From Triticum aestivum (Eukaryota; Streptophyta; Magnoliopsida; Poales; Poaceae): a DNA stretch of 64,000 nt. The notes beneath the pieces are model-generated. The model made no database searches. It was not told where the DNA came from and saw only the letters and a list, made by a program, of their open reading frames with translations. Location: NCBI RefSeq assembly GCF_018294505.1, contig NC_057794.1, positions 195,781,201-195,845,200 on the forward strand, written 5' to 3'. The translations under genes and the position numbers were made by a program. This document shows, piece after piece, positions 10,064 to 21,000 of this stretch (its first letter is position 1; each line of letters starts with the position of its first letter).

Positions 10064-11134
10064 GGCCAACTCCAGTGCGTGCAGCTCGGATGCGCACTCA
10101 CTCAGCCCCCTTTCCCTCGACGCCCGGGAGCTAGCCAACCACGGCTACGTGTTTTGCGCACCGGGCGGACGGATTTGGAGCAGATCCGATCAAGCTTGAG
10201 CTCGCCCGGTAGTGTGAGGCCGCGCCGCGCCATGGACTGGCCGGGCATTGGGCCTGAAGCCCCCGGCAAGGCCGGAAGGCCGCATACAGGTAGTGACTCC
10301 TCCTCTAGCCGCTCAGATCTACACCGTCGGCGGTCCCCGGTAGATACATGAATGGCGGTCGGCCGGGCTCGGTGCTGGCCCAAAAGCTCGTCGGCGCACC
10401 ATTGCCACTCATTACATGCGACGACTGCCCAAAGAAGGTCTTGCGCCGCGTGTCTACAACACCGGAACATCTCAGATGGGTGTACATCAAGTGCTCAACC
10501 GATGGGGTATGTGCAACTTTAGCTTCGGTTGTGCTCTCGGATTATACTAGTTGTGCTAACTGAAATTTTATTGTGTAGAGTGGATGCAAGTTTTGGTATT
10601 GGGAAGAAGAGTACATCGATATATTGATAGAGCGCAATTCAGTAGATGTTCTAGCACTTTTAGCTAGCATAGAGGCTAGAGATGAGACTAGTGCACTTGT
10701 TGATAGATAGAGGCTAGACATGAGATTAGATGCGAGGAAGCAACATCTACTTCTTTACACTCGAGAAAGAAATCAGCACGCAAGATCGAGCCTCTGTAGA
10801 TCAACAATGAATGCATCGAGAAGGCACTAATCCAACTTACAGGAGCAGTCATGGAAGTTGGATATCTTCTAAAATGTATTCTTGTGGTTCTTATTTTCTT
10901 TGGTCTTGCGTTTCTAGTCAAATTTTGGAGATGTATTTCCATGTACCAAAAATCAATGATGGAAAGAAGACATGTGTTTGGAAAGAAAAATGTACGCGCC
11001 TAGGACGCGTCCGTGCGTTGGGCGTACGACCACCACATCCGAGAAATGGCTCGGACACGACCCCATTGCCCTAGCCAAACAGTCAGAATACGGCAAAACA
11101 TAGGTTCGTTTGGGGTTGTGCATTGGAGTTGGCC
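10064..11134 (+). mobile_element. Candidate TIR-bounded DNA transposon or gene-carrying element
   Basis: The left end GGCCAACTCCAGTGCGT (10064-10080) matches the reverse complement of 11118-11134 (GGCCAACTCCAATGCAC) at 14 of 17 positions. The flanking triplets are CTA on the left and TTA on the right, close to the TTA/TAA 3-bp duplication of PIF/Harbinger elements but not identical. The broken GRF zinc-finger gene lies wholly inside. No transposase is present, so it would be non-autonomous. Chance or a MITE-like origin remains possible. Confidence 0.4.
10232..11003 (+). pseudogene. GRF-type zinc-finger protein with C-terminal membrane segment, two exons, broken
   Basis: Exon 1 reads from ATG 10232 (MDWPGIGPEAPGK) in one frame to TGA at 10349-10351. 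An overlapping frame from ATG 10348 continues to a GT donor at 10507 (GGG/gtatgt), so a 1-nt indel near 10340 is inferred. The intron is 72 bp, ending in an AG at 10577-10578. Exon 2 starts at 10579. Across the junction lies the zinc-binding pattern CDDC..IKCSTDG/SGCKFWYWEEEY of GRF fingers, which bind nucleic acid. TAG at 10708-10710 ends that frame; a shifted frame with another TAG (10797-10799) continues into a hydrophobic helix (YLLKCILVVLIFFGLAFLV) and a basic tail ending at 11003. It is probably dead, unless the 96-residue product made from ATG 10348 is used. Confidence 0.6.
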
Positions 11135-11610
11135 TTACAAGTGGGAGCGCAATTGAGGAAACCGACTATCGGCAAACCCCGACCTCGCCCGTCGTGTGAT
11201 GGCTGAGTTAGAGAAACAAGGAGGTTGAAGAGATAGCTGTAGCACGGACTCCAAGAAATATGGTGTCAGTTGGAAGTCGTGCTGGTGGCGTGTGCCGTAC
11301 TCCTTGATTTAAATGCTTGTTCTGGCCCATGCCACCCTACTATATATCGAGGATTTGAGGTGCTCGTTACGTATAACGAACACATTAACATATGGCCCAC
11401 CTCACACTATGGCCAAATTCCCTGGAGTCTGTGCTAGGTTAAAAAGTGTTCTTTGTGAGGATGGGTGGCTGGTCTCAAGTTTAAAACTTGTTGTATTACG
11501 TATACGTAGACGTAGAGATAGTGCAACAGTTTTGAAAGTTTGAACCCAAAAATCAGAATGCAATTTCTACTGGACTCATCCGATGACCTAGGATGATGGG
11601 ATTCTGAAAG
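11135..11610. other. Unassigned interval
   Basis: No coding region or repeat signature is recognised between the right inverted repeat at 11134 and the LTR-like boundary at about 11611. Confidence 0.3.
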
Positions 11611-13542
11611 TGTGTTATATCGACTAGAGGGTTTGAATAGGCGATTTTTACAAATTCGTCACTGAGGAATTTCACAGTGAGGAAATTCCTAAATCACGAA
11701 CAACTAGCAGCGGAATAAATACTCAGAAGTAAGGATAACAGAGCAGTAGCACAGTCAACACGATGTAATGAAAACAAGCAATGAGTATATGAAGCATAAA
11801 CACAGGATACGCAGGCTGAAGACAAACGGTCTAAAGAAATTGAAATGAGGAAATTGAGAAAGTCTACAAACAGTAACGATCAAGTACAACAACATAGTAA
11901 CGAGGCAAAGGAAGGGTTGAGGAAATAGAACCAGTTAGCTCAGTGAAGAAAAAGATTTGGTAGACCAGTTCCAACTGCTGTGACCATCGTACGTCTGGTT
12001 GGAGCGGCTAGGTATTTAAACCCGAGGACACACAGTCCCGGCCACAGAGTCCTCACCATATTCACCTTGAGCTAAGGTCACACAAACCTCGCCCAATCAC
12101 TCGTGGTAAGTCTTTAGGTGACTTCCAAACCTTCACAAACTCGGTCACTCGGTGATCCACAATTTCCTCTTGGATGCTCTAGACCATGACGCCTAACTAT
12201 CTGGAGGATGCATATTCCTCAAAGGTAACAAGCGTCGGTTCCAGACAGGAACAATCTCTTCAGTGATGCTCAATCACTTTGGGTTTGTAGGTGTTTGGTT
12301 TGGGGTTTTGGGTTTTTCCTCATTTGATGATTTTCGCTCAATGACCATGGAGGATGGGATGCTCTTAATGACAAGTGTCAGTTTCTCTCAGAGCAGCCAA
12401 CCAACTAGTGGTTGTAGGGGATGGTTATTTATAGCCTAGGGAGCAACCCGACATGATAAGACATAAATACCATTCAATGATATGACCGTTAGGTGGGTAG
12501 ATATTTTGGGACATCTGGCGCGTAGCACAACAACGGTTGGAAATTTAGCTATCAAATTCCTCAGGGCTATCATGTTCCTTACTTGTAGGCAATCCGCACT
12601 GGCGAATTCCTAACTCCTCAGTCATAGCAAATTCGTCAGAGACTAGAAATCTTCCTCTCTATCACTAAAGAAATTGACTGAACTGTATGAGATTTCCAAT
12701 GGCTTCACTCGAAGGGATTGGTAGGTGTAGGATTTTGAGATGAGCATCACTTGGAAACTTTTCCTTACTTTTACCTCGACCCCCTTTAATAGTATGGTGT
12801 TTCCTACGACTCAAGAAAGAGAAAAACGAAACTACGAAAAAAAATCTTCACACTTCATATTCCTCGCATAAATATCAAGTCTTCAGGATCTCACCAATTT
12901 CTTCACTTTCAAAGTCTTCAAAAGGCCAAAGTCTTCAGTTGAATACATTCATTTTTAGGGGTCAACTTTCTCTGTAAATATCGAACTCCTCATAGACTTA
13001 TAGACCAGTGTACACTCACAAACGCATTAGTCACGTAACCTATAAGTCTTCAATACACCAAAATCACTAAGGGGAATTAGATGCACTTACAATCTCCCCC
13101 TTTTTGGTGATTGATGACAATATAGGTTAAGTTTTCAATGGGGATAAACATATGAAGTGTACTACTTATTGTCAGGAATTTGATTGCAAGATATGGAAGA
13201 ACTCCCCCTGAGGATGTGCATATGTGAGGAATGTGCTTTTGGGAAGCAATGCACATTGAAGAGTAGAATCATGGAGATCTCCCCTTATGTCTTGTAATTC
13301 GTACATGCATTTAACATATGATAAGAAGAATTTGAAATGCATGAAGAAATATGGTGACTGATGTAATTCAGCATGCGTGCACTAGCATGTATGTGGAAAT
13401 AGCATGCAGAAGAACATAGCAAAGTATCAGACCACCATCGGACATAAGTGTACAACTCAATCCAACAAAGACTTCAGAAGAACGAGAGTTGTAACTTAGA
13501 AAAAAATGCCCATATATATAGACCCGCTTGAAGACTAACTCA
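11611..13542 (-). repeat. LTR-like block (about 1.9 kb), probable copia (SIRE/Maximus-like) 3' LTR
   Basis: On the minus strand a block starts TGAGTTAGTC at 13542 and ends TATAACACA at 11611. It is immediately preceded (minus strand) by a run of ten or more G at 13547-13556, a good polypurine tract. It has no long ORF and contains pyrimidine-rich motifs such as TCTCCCCCTTTTTGG at about 13092 that I associate with copia elements of grasses. There is no protein evidence inside the window, so the superfamily is an inference. Confidence 0.4.
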
Positions 13543-13600
13543 AATTCCCCCCCCCCTTTGTCATCGAATGACCAAAACAGACGAAAAATGAGGACTAACG
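13543..13600 (-). other. Polypurine tract and internal stub of the copia-like element
   Basis: On the minus strand a short internal remnant precedes CAAAGGGGGGGGGG and the LTR start. The remnant ends abruptly near 13600, where TatB sequence takes over; the junction shows no LTR, so it is a truncation. Confidence 0.4.
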
Positions 13601-13612
13601 CCCCTGGTCCGA

Positions 13613-14686
13613 TGATCCTCGCGAGGCCGACTGGGACGCCTAGGTGAGGAGTCAGCCCCCGTGGACCCGCTGACCTTGGGGTCGACTGCGCTCGATGCTG
13701 CAGCCGGGGCGGCCAAGACCCAGGGGGTTCCTTCCTGCCAAGCCGTGATCACGCTGCCGTCCTCTCCGCCCGCTCTACCAGTTCCCGCTTCTTGTGTTTC
13801 CTTTGCCGCCGTCCTAGACCAGGTCTCCAGCGAGCTGAGCCAGCTGCAGGAGGATCTTCTGAGCGCGGACCATCGCCTAGCGGCCGGGCGCTTGGAGCTA
13901 GCTTCTGGCTGGGCCCGTTCCGCTGCCTCCGTCCGAACAGTGCTGAGCCAGGCCGTGTCGGCCTCCGATGGGGAGAAGCAGGCCGCCAACCAAGCCAAGG
14001 CCGCTCGCGACGCTGCCCTGGGTGATGCTGCGGCTGCCAAGGCTCGCTGCAAGGAGCTGGAGGTCGAGTTGCATGGCTTGCGCGACGAGCTCGCCAAGGA
14101 GGTCCACGCCCACTAGGAGAAAGAGAAGGAGATGAAGGCTCGGGAGGCTGCCGTCAAGGACCGGGACGCCAAGCTCGATGACCGCCACGGCGAACTAGAG
14201 ACGCTGGAGCGATCGCTGAAGGCGGAGAGGACTGAGCTAGACGCCAAGGCGACGGTCCTGGCGGAGGATCGGGTGGCCTTCGCGAAGATGGAGAAGAGGG
14301 CTCGTATCGCGCTGAAGACGCTTTACGAGAGCGGCTTGGAGGAGCCGTCGGCCGGCGCAGAGGATGGCCCTGCCAAGCTGCTTCCCTTCCTGGTCCGTGC
14401 GCTTTAAGATGTCGTAGACGGCCTTGGCCCCAAGGCCGAGGCCGAGGCGTGTGCCCTGTCTTCTGCGGCGCTGACGCGTGTCCTCAGCCGCATCTACCAG
14501 CGCGACCCCAACGTCGACCTCGACAGCCTGCTGGAGCCCGTGAGCGGCGACCTTGCGGCCACTGCCGCTAAGGCTGTGAAAGGCCGAGCCAAAACTTTGC
14601 TGGGGAGGTTCCTCGCCTTCAGCATCTTGCCCGGGCGCGGTGCCGCCAGCTCCGCGGCCCCAGGAGGCGACGCCACTAGAGAGTGA
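13613..14686 (+). pseudogene. Antisense coiled-coil ORF of TatB, two nonsense codons
   Basis: One plus-strand frame is open from about 13613 to TGA 14684-14686 apart from TAG at 14114-14116 and TAA at 14405-14407. Its N-terminus is lost at the junction near 13600. The product is rich in Ala, Glu, Lys and Leu with heptad-like stretches (KEKEMKAREAAVKDRDAKLD, RSLKAERTELDAKATVLAED), so a long coiled coil is likely. It is antisense to gag-pol and lies between pol and the missing 3' LTR, the place reported for extra antisense ORFs in Tat-lineage plant elements. The function is unknown. It resembles structural or DNA-associated coiled-coil proteins only in composition. Confidence 0.6.
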
Positions 14687-16189
14687 TCCTTTCGCGGCTT
14701 CTATCCTGTTTTTATTCCTGCAACAGGCACCATGCCTTGCGGAGGTGTTTAAACTTGTGTTTGGCTTCGTAAAACAATCTATAGCTTGTAATATTTGCTT
14801 TGAATTTCCTAGAATTTGCATTTTTCTCTCCTTCTTGCTCGCGCTCTACGTCGGCAGGGCCCGGCCCCGTCCATACCTCACCCAGTGTTAGCCCCGACTA
14901 GAAACTAGGACGGGACTAAGGAGTGAGGGGCTAAGTGGCAAGTTAGGCTCCTGAGTCGCGATGCTCAGGAGTCCCGCTTGACGTGCAAGCAACAAGTAGG
15001 AAAGGGGGGAATAAGGAGTGGAACGGTCGTTCTACGTCGGCAGGGCCCGGCCCCGTGCATAGCTCACCTAGTGTTAGCCCCGACCGGAAACCAGGACGGG
15101 ACTAAGGATTGAGGGGCTACGAGGCAAGTTAGGCTCCTGAGTCGCGATGCTTAGGAGTCCCCCTTGACGTTCAAACAGGTTTCCATACCTTGGCTCCGCT
15201 CGGGGAGGGGCGCGTGATGACCAGGTCCGAGGGACCTGGCTGGGTGGCGTGCGCTCAGGCGAGGCCCGGGCGTAGCCCCCGTGTCCAGCCCCCTCGCGCG
15301 GCGGTCCCGAGGGGAGGCGTTGCGATGGTGCCAGACACTGAGCTCTGGGCTCCCTGAGGTTGGTACGGCCAGAGGCCGCCCTCAGTTGTTTATCACCAGC
15401 GCGGAGCATAGCACTTCTGTATGTGTACGGGCATAGCCGCTCCTCGGCAGTGTCGTTAGCCAGCGCGGAGCATGGTGCTTCCACTGGTACGTGGGAGGGG
15501 GATCCCCTCCGGGAGGAGCCCCCGGGGCGTGTACAGCCCCGCCCTGACACGTGGCCGGCACAATAGGGCTAGGAGAGGTGTATCTGGGCACTCGTGAGCC
15601 AGCACGGGACTCACGAGGCCCTACCTCGAGGCGGGTTGCGCCTGGCTCTGGGTCTTTATCAATGGTGTGTTCCTGCAGGGTGGTTAGAATGCAAATGCTC
15701 TACATCCTCAGGTCCCGGCCCTCGAGCAAGCTCAGCCACCGCTGGTATAACAGGCCGCGATGCCGTGGGTCAAGGCCAGGGGGTGAGGGCTGGAGAGCCA
15801 GTAGGAGCCCAGGTGTCGCGATGCTCAGGTACCCCTCTTTTAACATGCAAGCACTTTGCATGAAAGCGGAGAAGTCCGCGATAAGTAGCAAGTGATAATT
15901 AAGCGCGAAGGAGCAAATTCATTTTAAGTAGATGCAGGAAAACAAACGCCGCTAGGCCAGGCCCGAGCAGCTCGGGGCTGATGCAGCCCGAGGGGCGCCC
16001 CCAACAAGGTAAGCAAAGAGCATAAGCAAAACGGATACATGCCGCAGGGACGGTCCCACGCGACCTGGGAATGATGCGGCCCTGTGGGCGCTCCCAACTA
16101 AAAACGGAACTTAGAAAGATTTCACCTAGTGCCGTTGAACATGAAGTGATACTGAATAAGTGGACGATGCGCGATGATGACATCGTACC
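14687..16189 (-). other. Repeat-rich noncoding region of TatB
   Basis: There is no convincing coding sequence. It contains the 186-bp tandem duplication described separately, a repeated CCAGCGCGGAGCAT motif at about 15397 and 15459, and a repeat of GGGCGC-CCCAAC type at about 15978 and 16071. It occupies the place where RNase H and integrase would be expected, so it may be the replaced or decayed pol end plus the 3' untranslated region. Confidence 0.4.
14845..15175. repeat. Tandem duplication, period about 186 bp
   Basis: TCTACGTCGGCAGGGCCCGG begins at 14845 and again at 15031. The following about 145 bases match closely, including GTTAGCCCCGAC, GACGGGACTAAGGA and GAGTCGCGATGCT. A weaker third similarity (GTCGCGATGCTCAGG) is at about 15816. 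Confidence 0.8.
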
Positions 16190-16727
16190 TCACGAGCCCC
16201 CAGGCCCAAGGGCCTCGGGAGGCTCCGGAGCCGCAGGTGGGTCTCCGAGGGCCATCTCCATCTCCGCCAGGACCGCACAATGCCTGACCTCCTGAGCCTC
16301 CAGAATGCTCCTCAGCAGGCGCTGATGAGCGGCGACTGCGTTCGGCAGGCCGAAAGGCATGCGAACATAGCTGTGAGGTGGACCCTCGCAACGCCCCATG
16401 CGTGAAGGACAGAGGCACTCCTGAGACGCGGCTCGATTGAGCCCTGGCACGTTGATGCTGCCCACCATCCTCGCCTGGGCATGGGGCCACGGTGGGTAAG
16501 CCGCGGCTGCCGCGCATGACTCTTGACTCCTCCAGCTCCTGGGTGTTTCTTGCGATGAACTTGTGTGGGTTTGGTCTTTCATGCCTTGTACCTTCCTGAG
16601 GGAAACGTGCCTGGAAGCACCCCTCCAAGTGGTGCCCGAGCGCCTCCCTCGTGACCTTGGAAAGGTCGGTGGCTCTCCAAGAAAGAGCCCTCAAGCCCTT
16701 CCTGAGGAGGGCGCCGAGCACGCCTTC
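16190..16727 (-). pseudogene. TatB reverse transcriptase remnant
   Basis: The minus frame 16582-16190 contains SYVRMPFGLPNA, a recognisable RT motif (aromatic-x-x-x-PFGL.NA), followed by a divergent end and a stop at 16190. The upstream region to 16727 is out of frame. The catalytic YxDD motif, thumb, RNase H and integrase are not found. The domain is reduced to about one motif. Confidence 0.5.
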
Positions 16728-17425
16728 CTATGCGAGAGAGGGTGGCGCTCCTTGATTGGGCGAAGATCCTGACGCAACACCTCCGGAGGCGCCGACCTCC
16801 TTATGGCTTGGGCCAGGTGAAACCTTCTTCTTCTTAAGGGTCGTCTCGGGAAGTCTTCCGTTCCTGTGGTCTGGGTATTCAATTGCTGCGACTTGGAACG
16901 CGCGCTCAAGTGAACACACTGCGTCCCTTTCTTCATAGGGTGTGGTGATGACTCCACCGCTTCCTGGCATCTTGAGGACATTGTATCCATGGTGAGTTAC
17001 TGCCATGAACTTGGCCAGGGCTGGGTACCCGAGGATGGCGTTGTATGGCAGACAGATGTGGGCGACGTTGAAGTCGATGAGCTCAGTGCGGTAGTTGTTG
17101 CGCTGCCCGAAGGTGACCGGAAGGCGAACCTGCCCTATTGGCATAGTGGAACCATTAGTGACTCCTGAGAAGGGCTTGGTTGGCTGAAGCTGATCGTACG
17201 GTACTTGGAGATTGTCGAACATGTTGACGGATAGGATGTTGAGTCCTGCTCCACCGTCAATGAGGGTCCTAGTGACCTGCACGTTGCTGATGACCAGAGA
17301 GCAAAGCATTGGGGGACTCCGGCCGTTACCGCGCACTTGAGCTGATCCGCTGAGCTGAACGTGATAGCGCATGCAGACCACCTGAGAGGGCACGTGGCCT
17401 CAAGCTTGGGGAGGACTACATTCAC
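16728..17425 (-). pseudogene. TatB aspartic protease region
   Basis: The frame 17393-16728 (221 residues) carries the protease active site LIDGGAGLNIL at about 17270-17238, then a flap-like segment (GSTMPIGQVRLPVTFG) and YNAILGYPALAKFMA. It is open across the domain, so the fold could be intact. Its gag and RT neighbours are broken and the region before 17393 is in another frame. The C-terminal part (KKKKVSPGPSHKE) is a basic linker toward RT. Confidence 0.7.
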
Positions 17426-17454
17426 CTCGCGAGCAAACTACATGAAGATGTGTT

Positions 17455-18059
17455 GTGAGGTCGGGGCCTACGCGCCACCCAAGATGCAAGCTATCGTGCG
17501 CGGTTCCTGGAAGCCCCCAGCCCCCTCGTCTTGATGTTGGTCTTCGTTCCTCCTTGGCGGCGGCGGCAGAGGAGCAAGGCCTACGTTGCCGCGCGGACGA
17601 TCCTCACGAGGCTGATCTCTCTAGCCTTCCTCGCGAGGCAGGTCCTGCCAGCGATCCTCGCAAGGTCGGTCACGCCACCCTTGGCGAGGGCCACGGTCTT
17701 CCCATCGTCCGCCGCCTCTTCCTCCTCCTCGGCCATAGCCCCTGTCGTTGCGCTCGGGGCGTCGTCCAACACGTCCATCTCTCACGGCCCTGCGCTCTTG
17801 ACATTCGTTGGTGTTGGGGGTGTGGAGGTCGTGCTACCAGCTGCCCTTGGATGACTCAGGCTGATCCCTGCCTCGCTTGGTGTCTGGTTCCGCTGCAAGC
17901 ACGGCAGCCCCCTTGCGATTCACGTCCTTGGCCTTGGGCTTCTTCTCTTCTAGGTCGGCGGCTGGGAGTTCGAGGAGGGAAAAGCGCCCTTCCTCAGCCC
18001 TGGCGCACTTGGTCGCCAAGTTGAACAGCTCCAGGGATGTGCACATGTCTTCATGGATT
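17455..18059 (-). pseudogene. TatB gag, C-terminal part
   Basis: The minus frame from 18059 continues the gag cut by LARD1: IHEDMCTSLELFNLATKCAR, then ADLEEKKPKAKD and a basic tail to a stop at 17834. Beyond that coding is in other frames, with a polar, Arg/Asp-rich composition typical of gag tails. I could not read a clean CCHC knuckle. Confidence 0.6.
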
Positions 18060-18064
18060 GCTAG
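18060..18064. repeat. Left target-site duplication of LARD1 (GCTAG)
   Basis: GCTAG directly precedes the LTR start TGTCACATCC; the same five bases follow the 3' LTR at 30262-30266. Confidence 0.9.
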
Positions 18065-21000
18065 TGTCACATCCCTAGCTTATGGCATTGCTCTAGCCTA
18101 GCTTCATGTGTGCATCATGTCTATATTTTTGAAACTTGAACTGAGGAATATTGGAAGCCTCAAAACCCTAAATAAAAGAGGGGCAAAAACCCTAGAAATC
18201 TCATTCATTGCTCCAAAAGGCTCTTCTTAAATGTTTGATAATTTTTGGTAAGGGTTCTTGTCCCAACCAAAATATTGAACATTTTTAAGGATTTATTTTT
18301 GGGACTTTGAATTTAAATCATTAGCTATTTGAATTTGAATTATATTCATATAATTAGAATATAATTTCAAATACCCCTGAAATATTTTATGAGCTTTTGG
18401 AAAAGTCCATCTAGCCAAATAAAATTATTCAGAGGAGTTTTTGGCATTGTTTGAATTTGTTTAAAATTCAAAACAGTGGCAAAACGAAATTAAATAAAAC
18501 AAAACAGAAGAAAAAAATAAAAGAGAGAGAGAGAAGGACTTACCTGGCCTCACCCGTGCAGCCCACCAGAGCCTGGCCCAGCTCCTCCAGCCGGCCCAGC
18601 CCACCTCCTCCCCCTTGTCTTCTTCCTCCCCTCGCACCGAAGCAGCTCGGTGGCGAGCGCCGATGCCGCCTCGGCCACCTCCTGCTTCCACCGAGGCGTT
18701 CCCGAGCCTCCCCCTCACGCCTCGTGTCCCCTCGCCCCTCTTCCTCCCTCGCTGCTTCCTCTCTCGTCCCCAAACACTCTCCCCCTCCTCTGTTCCCCTC
18801 CCCGAACGGAGCCGCCGCCACCGACGAGAGCCACCGTGGCTACCGGCCACCCCACGGCTCCCCGACGCCTCCCAGAGCTCCGCGGGTCCTCCCTCTACCT
18901 CCTCAACGAGCCACGAGGCCCCGGACGTGCCGCCTCGCTGCCATCGCCGTCGTCTTCTACCTCGGAACCGCCGGCCATCTTCGTCAAATTAGTCGGCTCC
19001 GGTGCCTCCCCGAGCTCGCCGAGGCCACCACTGCACCCGCTGTGAGCCCCTGTGCTGTTTCCCCCTCTCCGTTCTCTCGTTTGCACACCGCAGCTGCCAC
19101 TTTGCCGACGACCGGAGCTCGCTGCCGCCGGCCATGTTGCCGTCGCGGCCATGGCTTGTTTCGGTCGCGTCCGAGCACGGCTTCGAGCTCGTGGGGCTCA
19201 CAGGAAGCCCGTGCGCAGCTCAGCTTGTCCAAAACCCCACCAGGTCCTCGCGCCCGTTACCACCCGAACCCCGGCGCCGCCGCGAGCTCCGTTCCGACGA
19301 GCTCCAGCGCCCCCGCCACCACCCTCCTGCTCCTTTGGATACGGGAGAGCACGGGCTACGCCCCGGTGGTCTCCGCGCGCTTTTCCGCCGCCTGTAGCCC
19401 ATTCCGGCGAAGCACCGCCGCGCGGTTTGGTCGTCTCCGGCCGAACCCCGGCGAGGCTGACGTGGCGGCTTATTTAGCGCTAATCCCCACCATTAGCCAC
19501 CCCACCAGCCGCTGACAGTGGGCCCCGTAGCGGGTCAAAGCCCGGGTCAACGCGGGATTAGCCCCTGTGTCACTGACGTGTGGACCCCACACGTCAGGTT
19601 TGACCTGGACCGCCCGTTGACCTGCTGAGGTCAGCATGAGGTCATGCTGACGCCATAATTCATTTTCTGGAATTATTTTAATTCTAAATATTCAGGAAAT
19701 TCCAGAAAATGCCTAAAACTTCAATAAATCATAGAAAATTAACCGTAACTCCAAATTAAATAAATTATATATGAAAAATCATTAGAAAAATTCAAGGAAT
19801 CCATCTGTACCATTTTCATGCATGTTAGAACAACTTATAGCTGCTGTTTAGCACAAATCATATAAAGGGCATTTATTTAATCACATATGGAGTTTGAATT
19901 TGAATCTTGTATTCAAACCAACTTCATTTAATCTGTTGCTAGTTGCATTAGCCAAAACACATTCATTTTGCCATGTCATGATCATGCATCATATTGTGCA
20001 TTGCATTGATTGTGTTCCCTTCTGTGTTGCCGGTATTTGTCCCCTCTCGATAGACGTGATACCGATGATGTGATCGTTGACACTGATGAAGACTCAATGT
20101 TATCTTCAGAAGTGCCAGGCAAGCAAAACCCCCTTGTTCATTCCGATAAAATCCCACTCTCTCGCTCCTGCTCTCTTTTACTGCATTAGGACAACATCGA
20201 TTCATCTGTTACTTGCTGCGGTAGCTGAACCCCTTTATCCTCTGCATGACCTGTCATTCCACAGTAATTAGATGAAACCCACTAGCATGAGTAGGAGTTG
20301 TTTGAGCCTTGTTGTGCCTACTCATTCATGTTTGTTTGTCATGCCTGCTACTACTTAGAGTTGAGTCAGGTCTGATTCATCGAGGATGAATCAGAGGTGT
20401 GTGAACATGTCCTACTGTGTGTGAGCTAAGTGTGTGAACACGATTTGGTAAAGGTAGCGGTGAGAGGCCATGTAGGAGTACATGGTGGGTTGTCTCATTG
20501 CAGCCGTCCTCAGGAACTGAGTTCTGTGTTTGTGATCCATGATTCAGTTACTACAATACATTGGGCCCTGAAATATGACCCCGCTCGACTTCTTATTCAC
20601 CCTTGTCCTCTGTCCAGGAGTTGCAAGTAGTTTCTGGTGTTTGTAGCTTACTGGAGGCCGTGGACAGCGCTGACCGTAGGGGTGGGCTGTGATGCGGTAG
20701 GTACGTGGCACGGTGTACTGGATACCCGTTTGGTATCTCGGGAACCCTGTTCACATCGTTTGGGGCTGTGAGCGAAACTCCGGCCGGATCTCCTCATGGA
20801 TGGAACCCGAATAGGCGATAAACCTGGACTAGAGACTTGAGTGTTTAGGTAGGTCGTGGTCTACACCCACGTTGGCTTTCGCTTGAAGTCTGCCGAGCAC
20901 ATGTCGTGTGCAGACGCTAAGTGGTGGAAACATGTATGAAGAAGTACACCCCTGCAGGGTTATCATCATCTATTCGAATAGCCGTGTCCGCGGAAAAGGA

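Larger units (their letters stand above)
13601..18064 (-). mobile_element. TatB, 3' portion: decayed Tat-like gypsy element split by LARD1
   Basis: The minus-strand gag C-terminus (to 18059), protease (17425-16728), an RT remnant (16727-16190), a repeat-rich noncoding region and an antisense ORF (13613-14686, plus strand) form one element. Its gag N-terminus and 5' LTR are at 30267-32310, on the other side of LARD1. Coding is continuous across the insertion: the frame ends KMKEELA on the right side and resumes IHEDMCTSLELFN on the left. RNase H and integrase are not found, so the copy, or the family, lost most of pol. The 3' LTR is missing at the 13600 junction. Confidence 0.75.

Noticed and set aside
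18451..19515. 354-residue ORF in the LARD1 5' LTR, repeated at 26537-27601
   Set aside because: It lies in a GC-rich block where several frames on both strands are open, is Pro/Ser/Arg low-complexity, and is copied only because LTRs are copied. One base difference (18990) opens or closes an alternative 260-residue frame.
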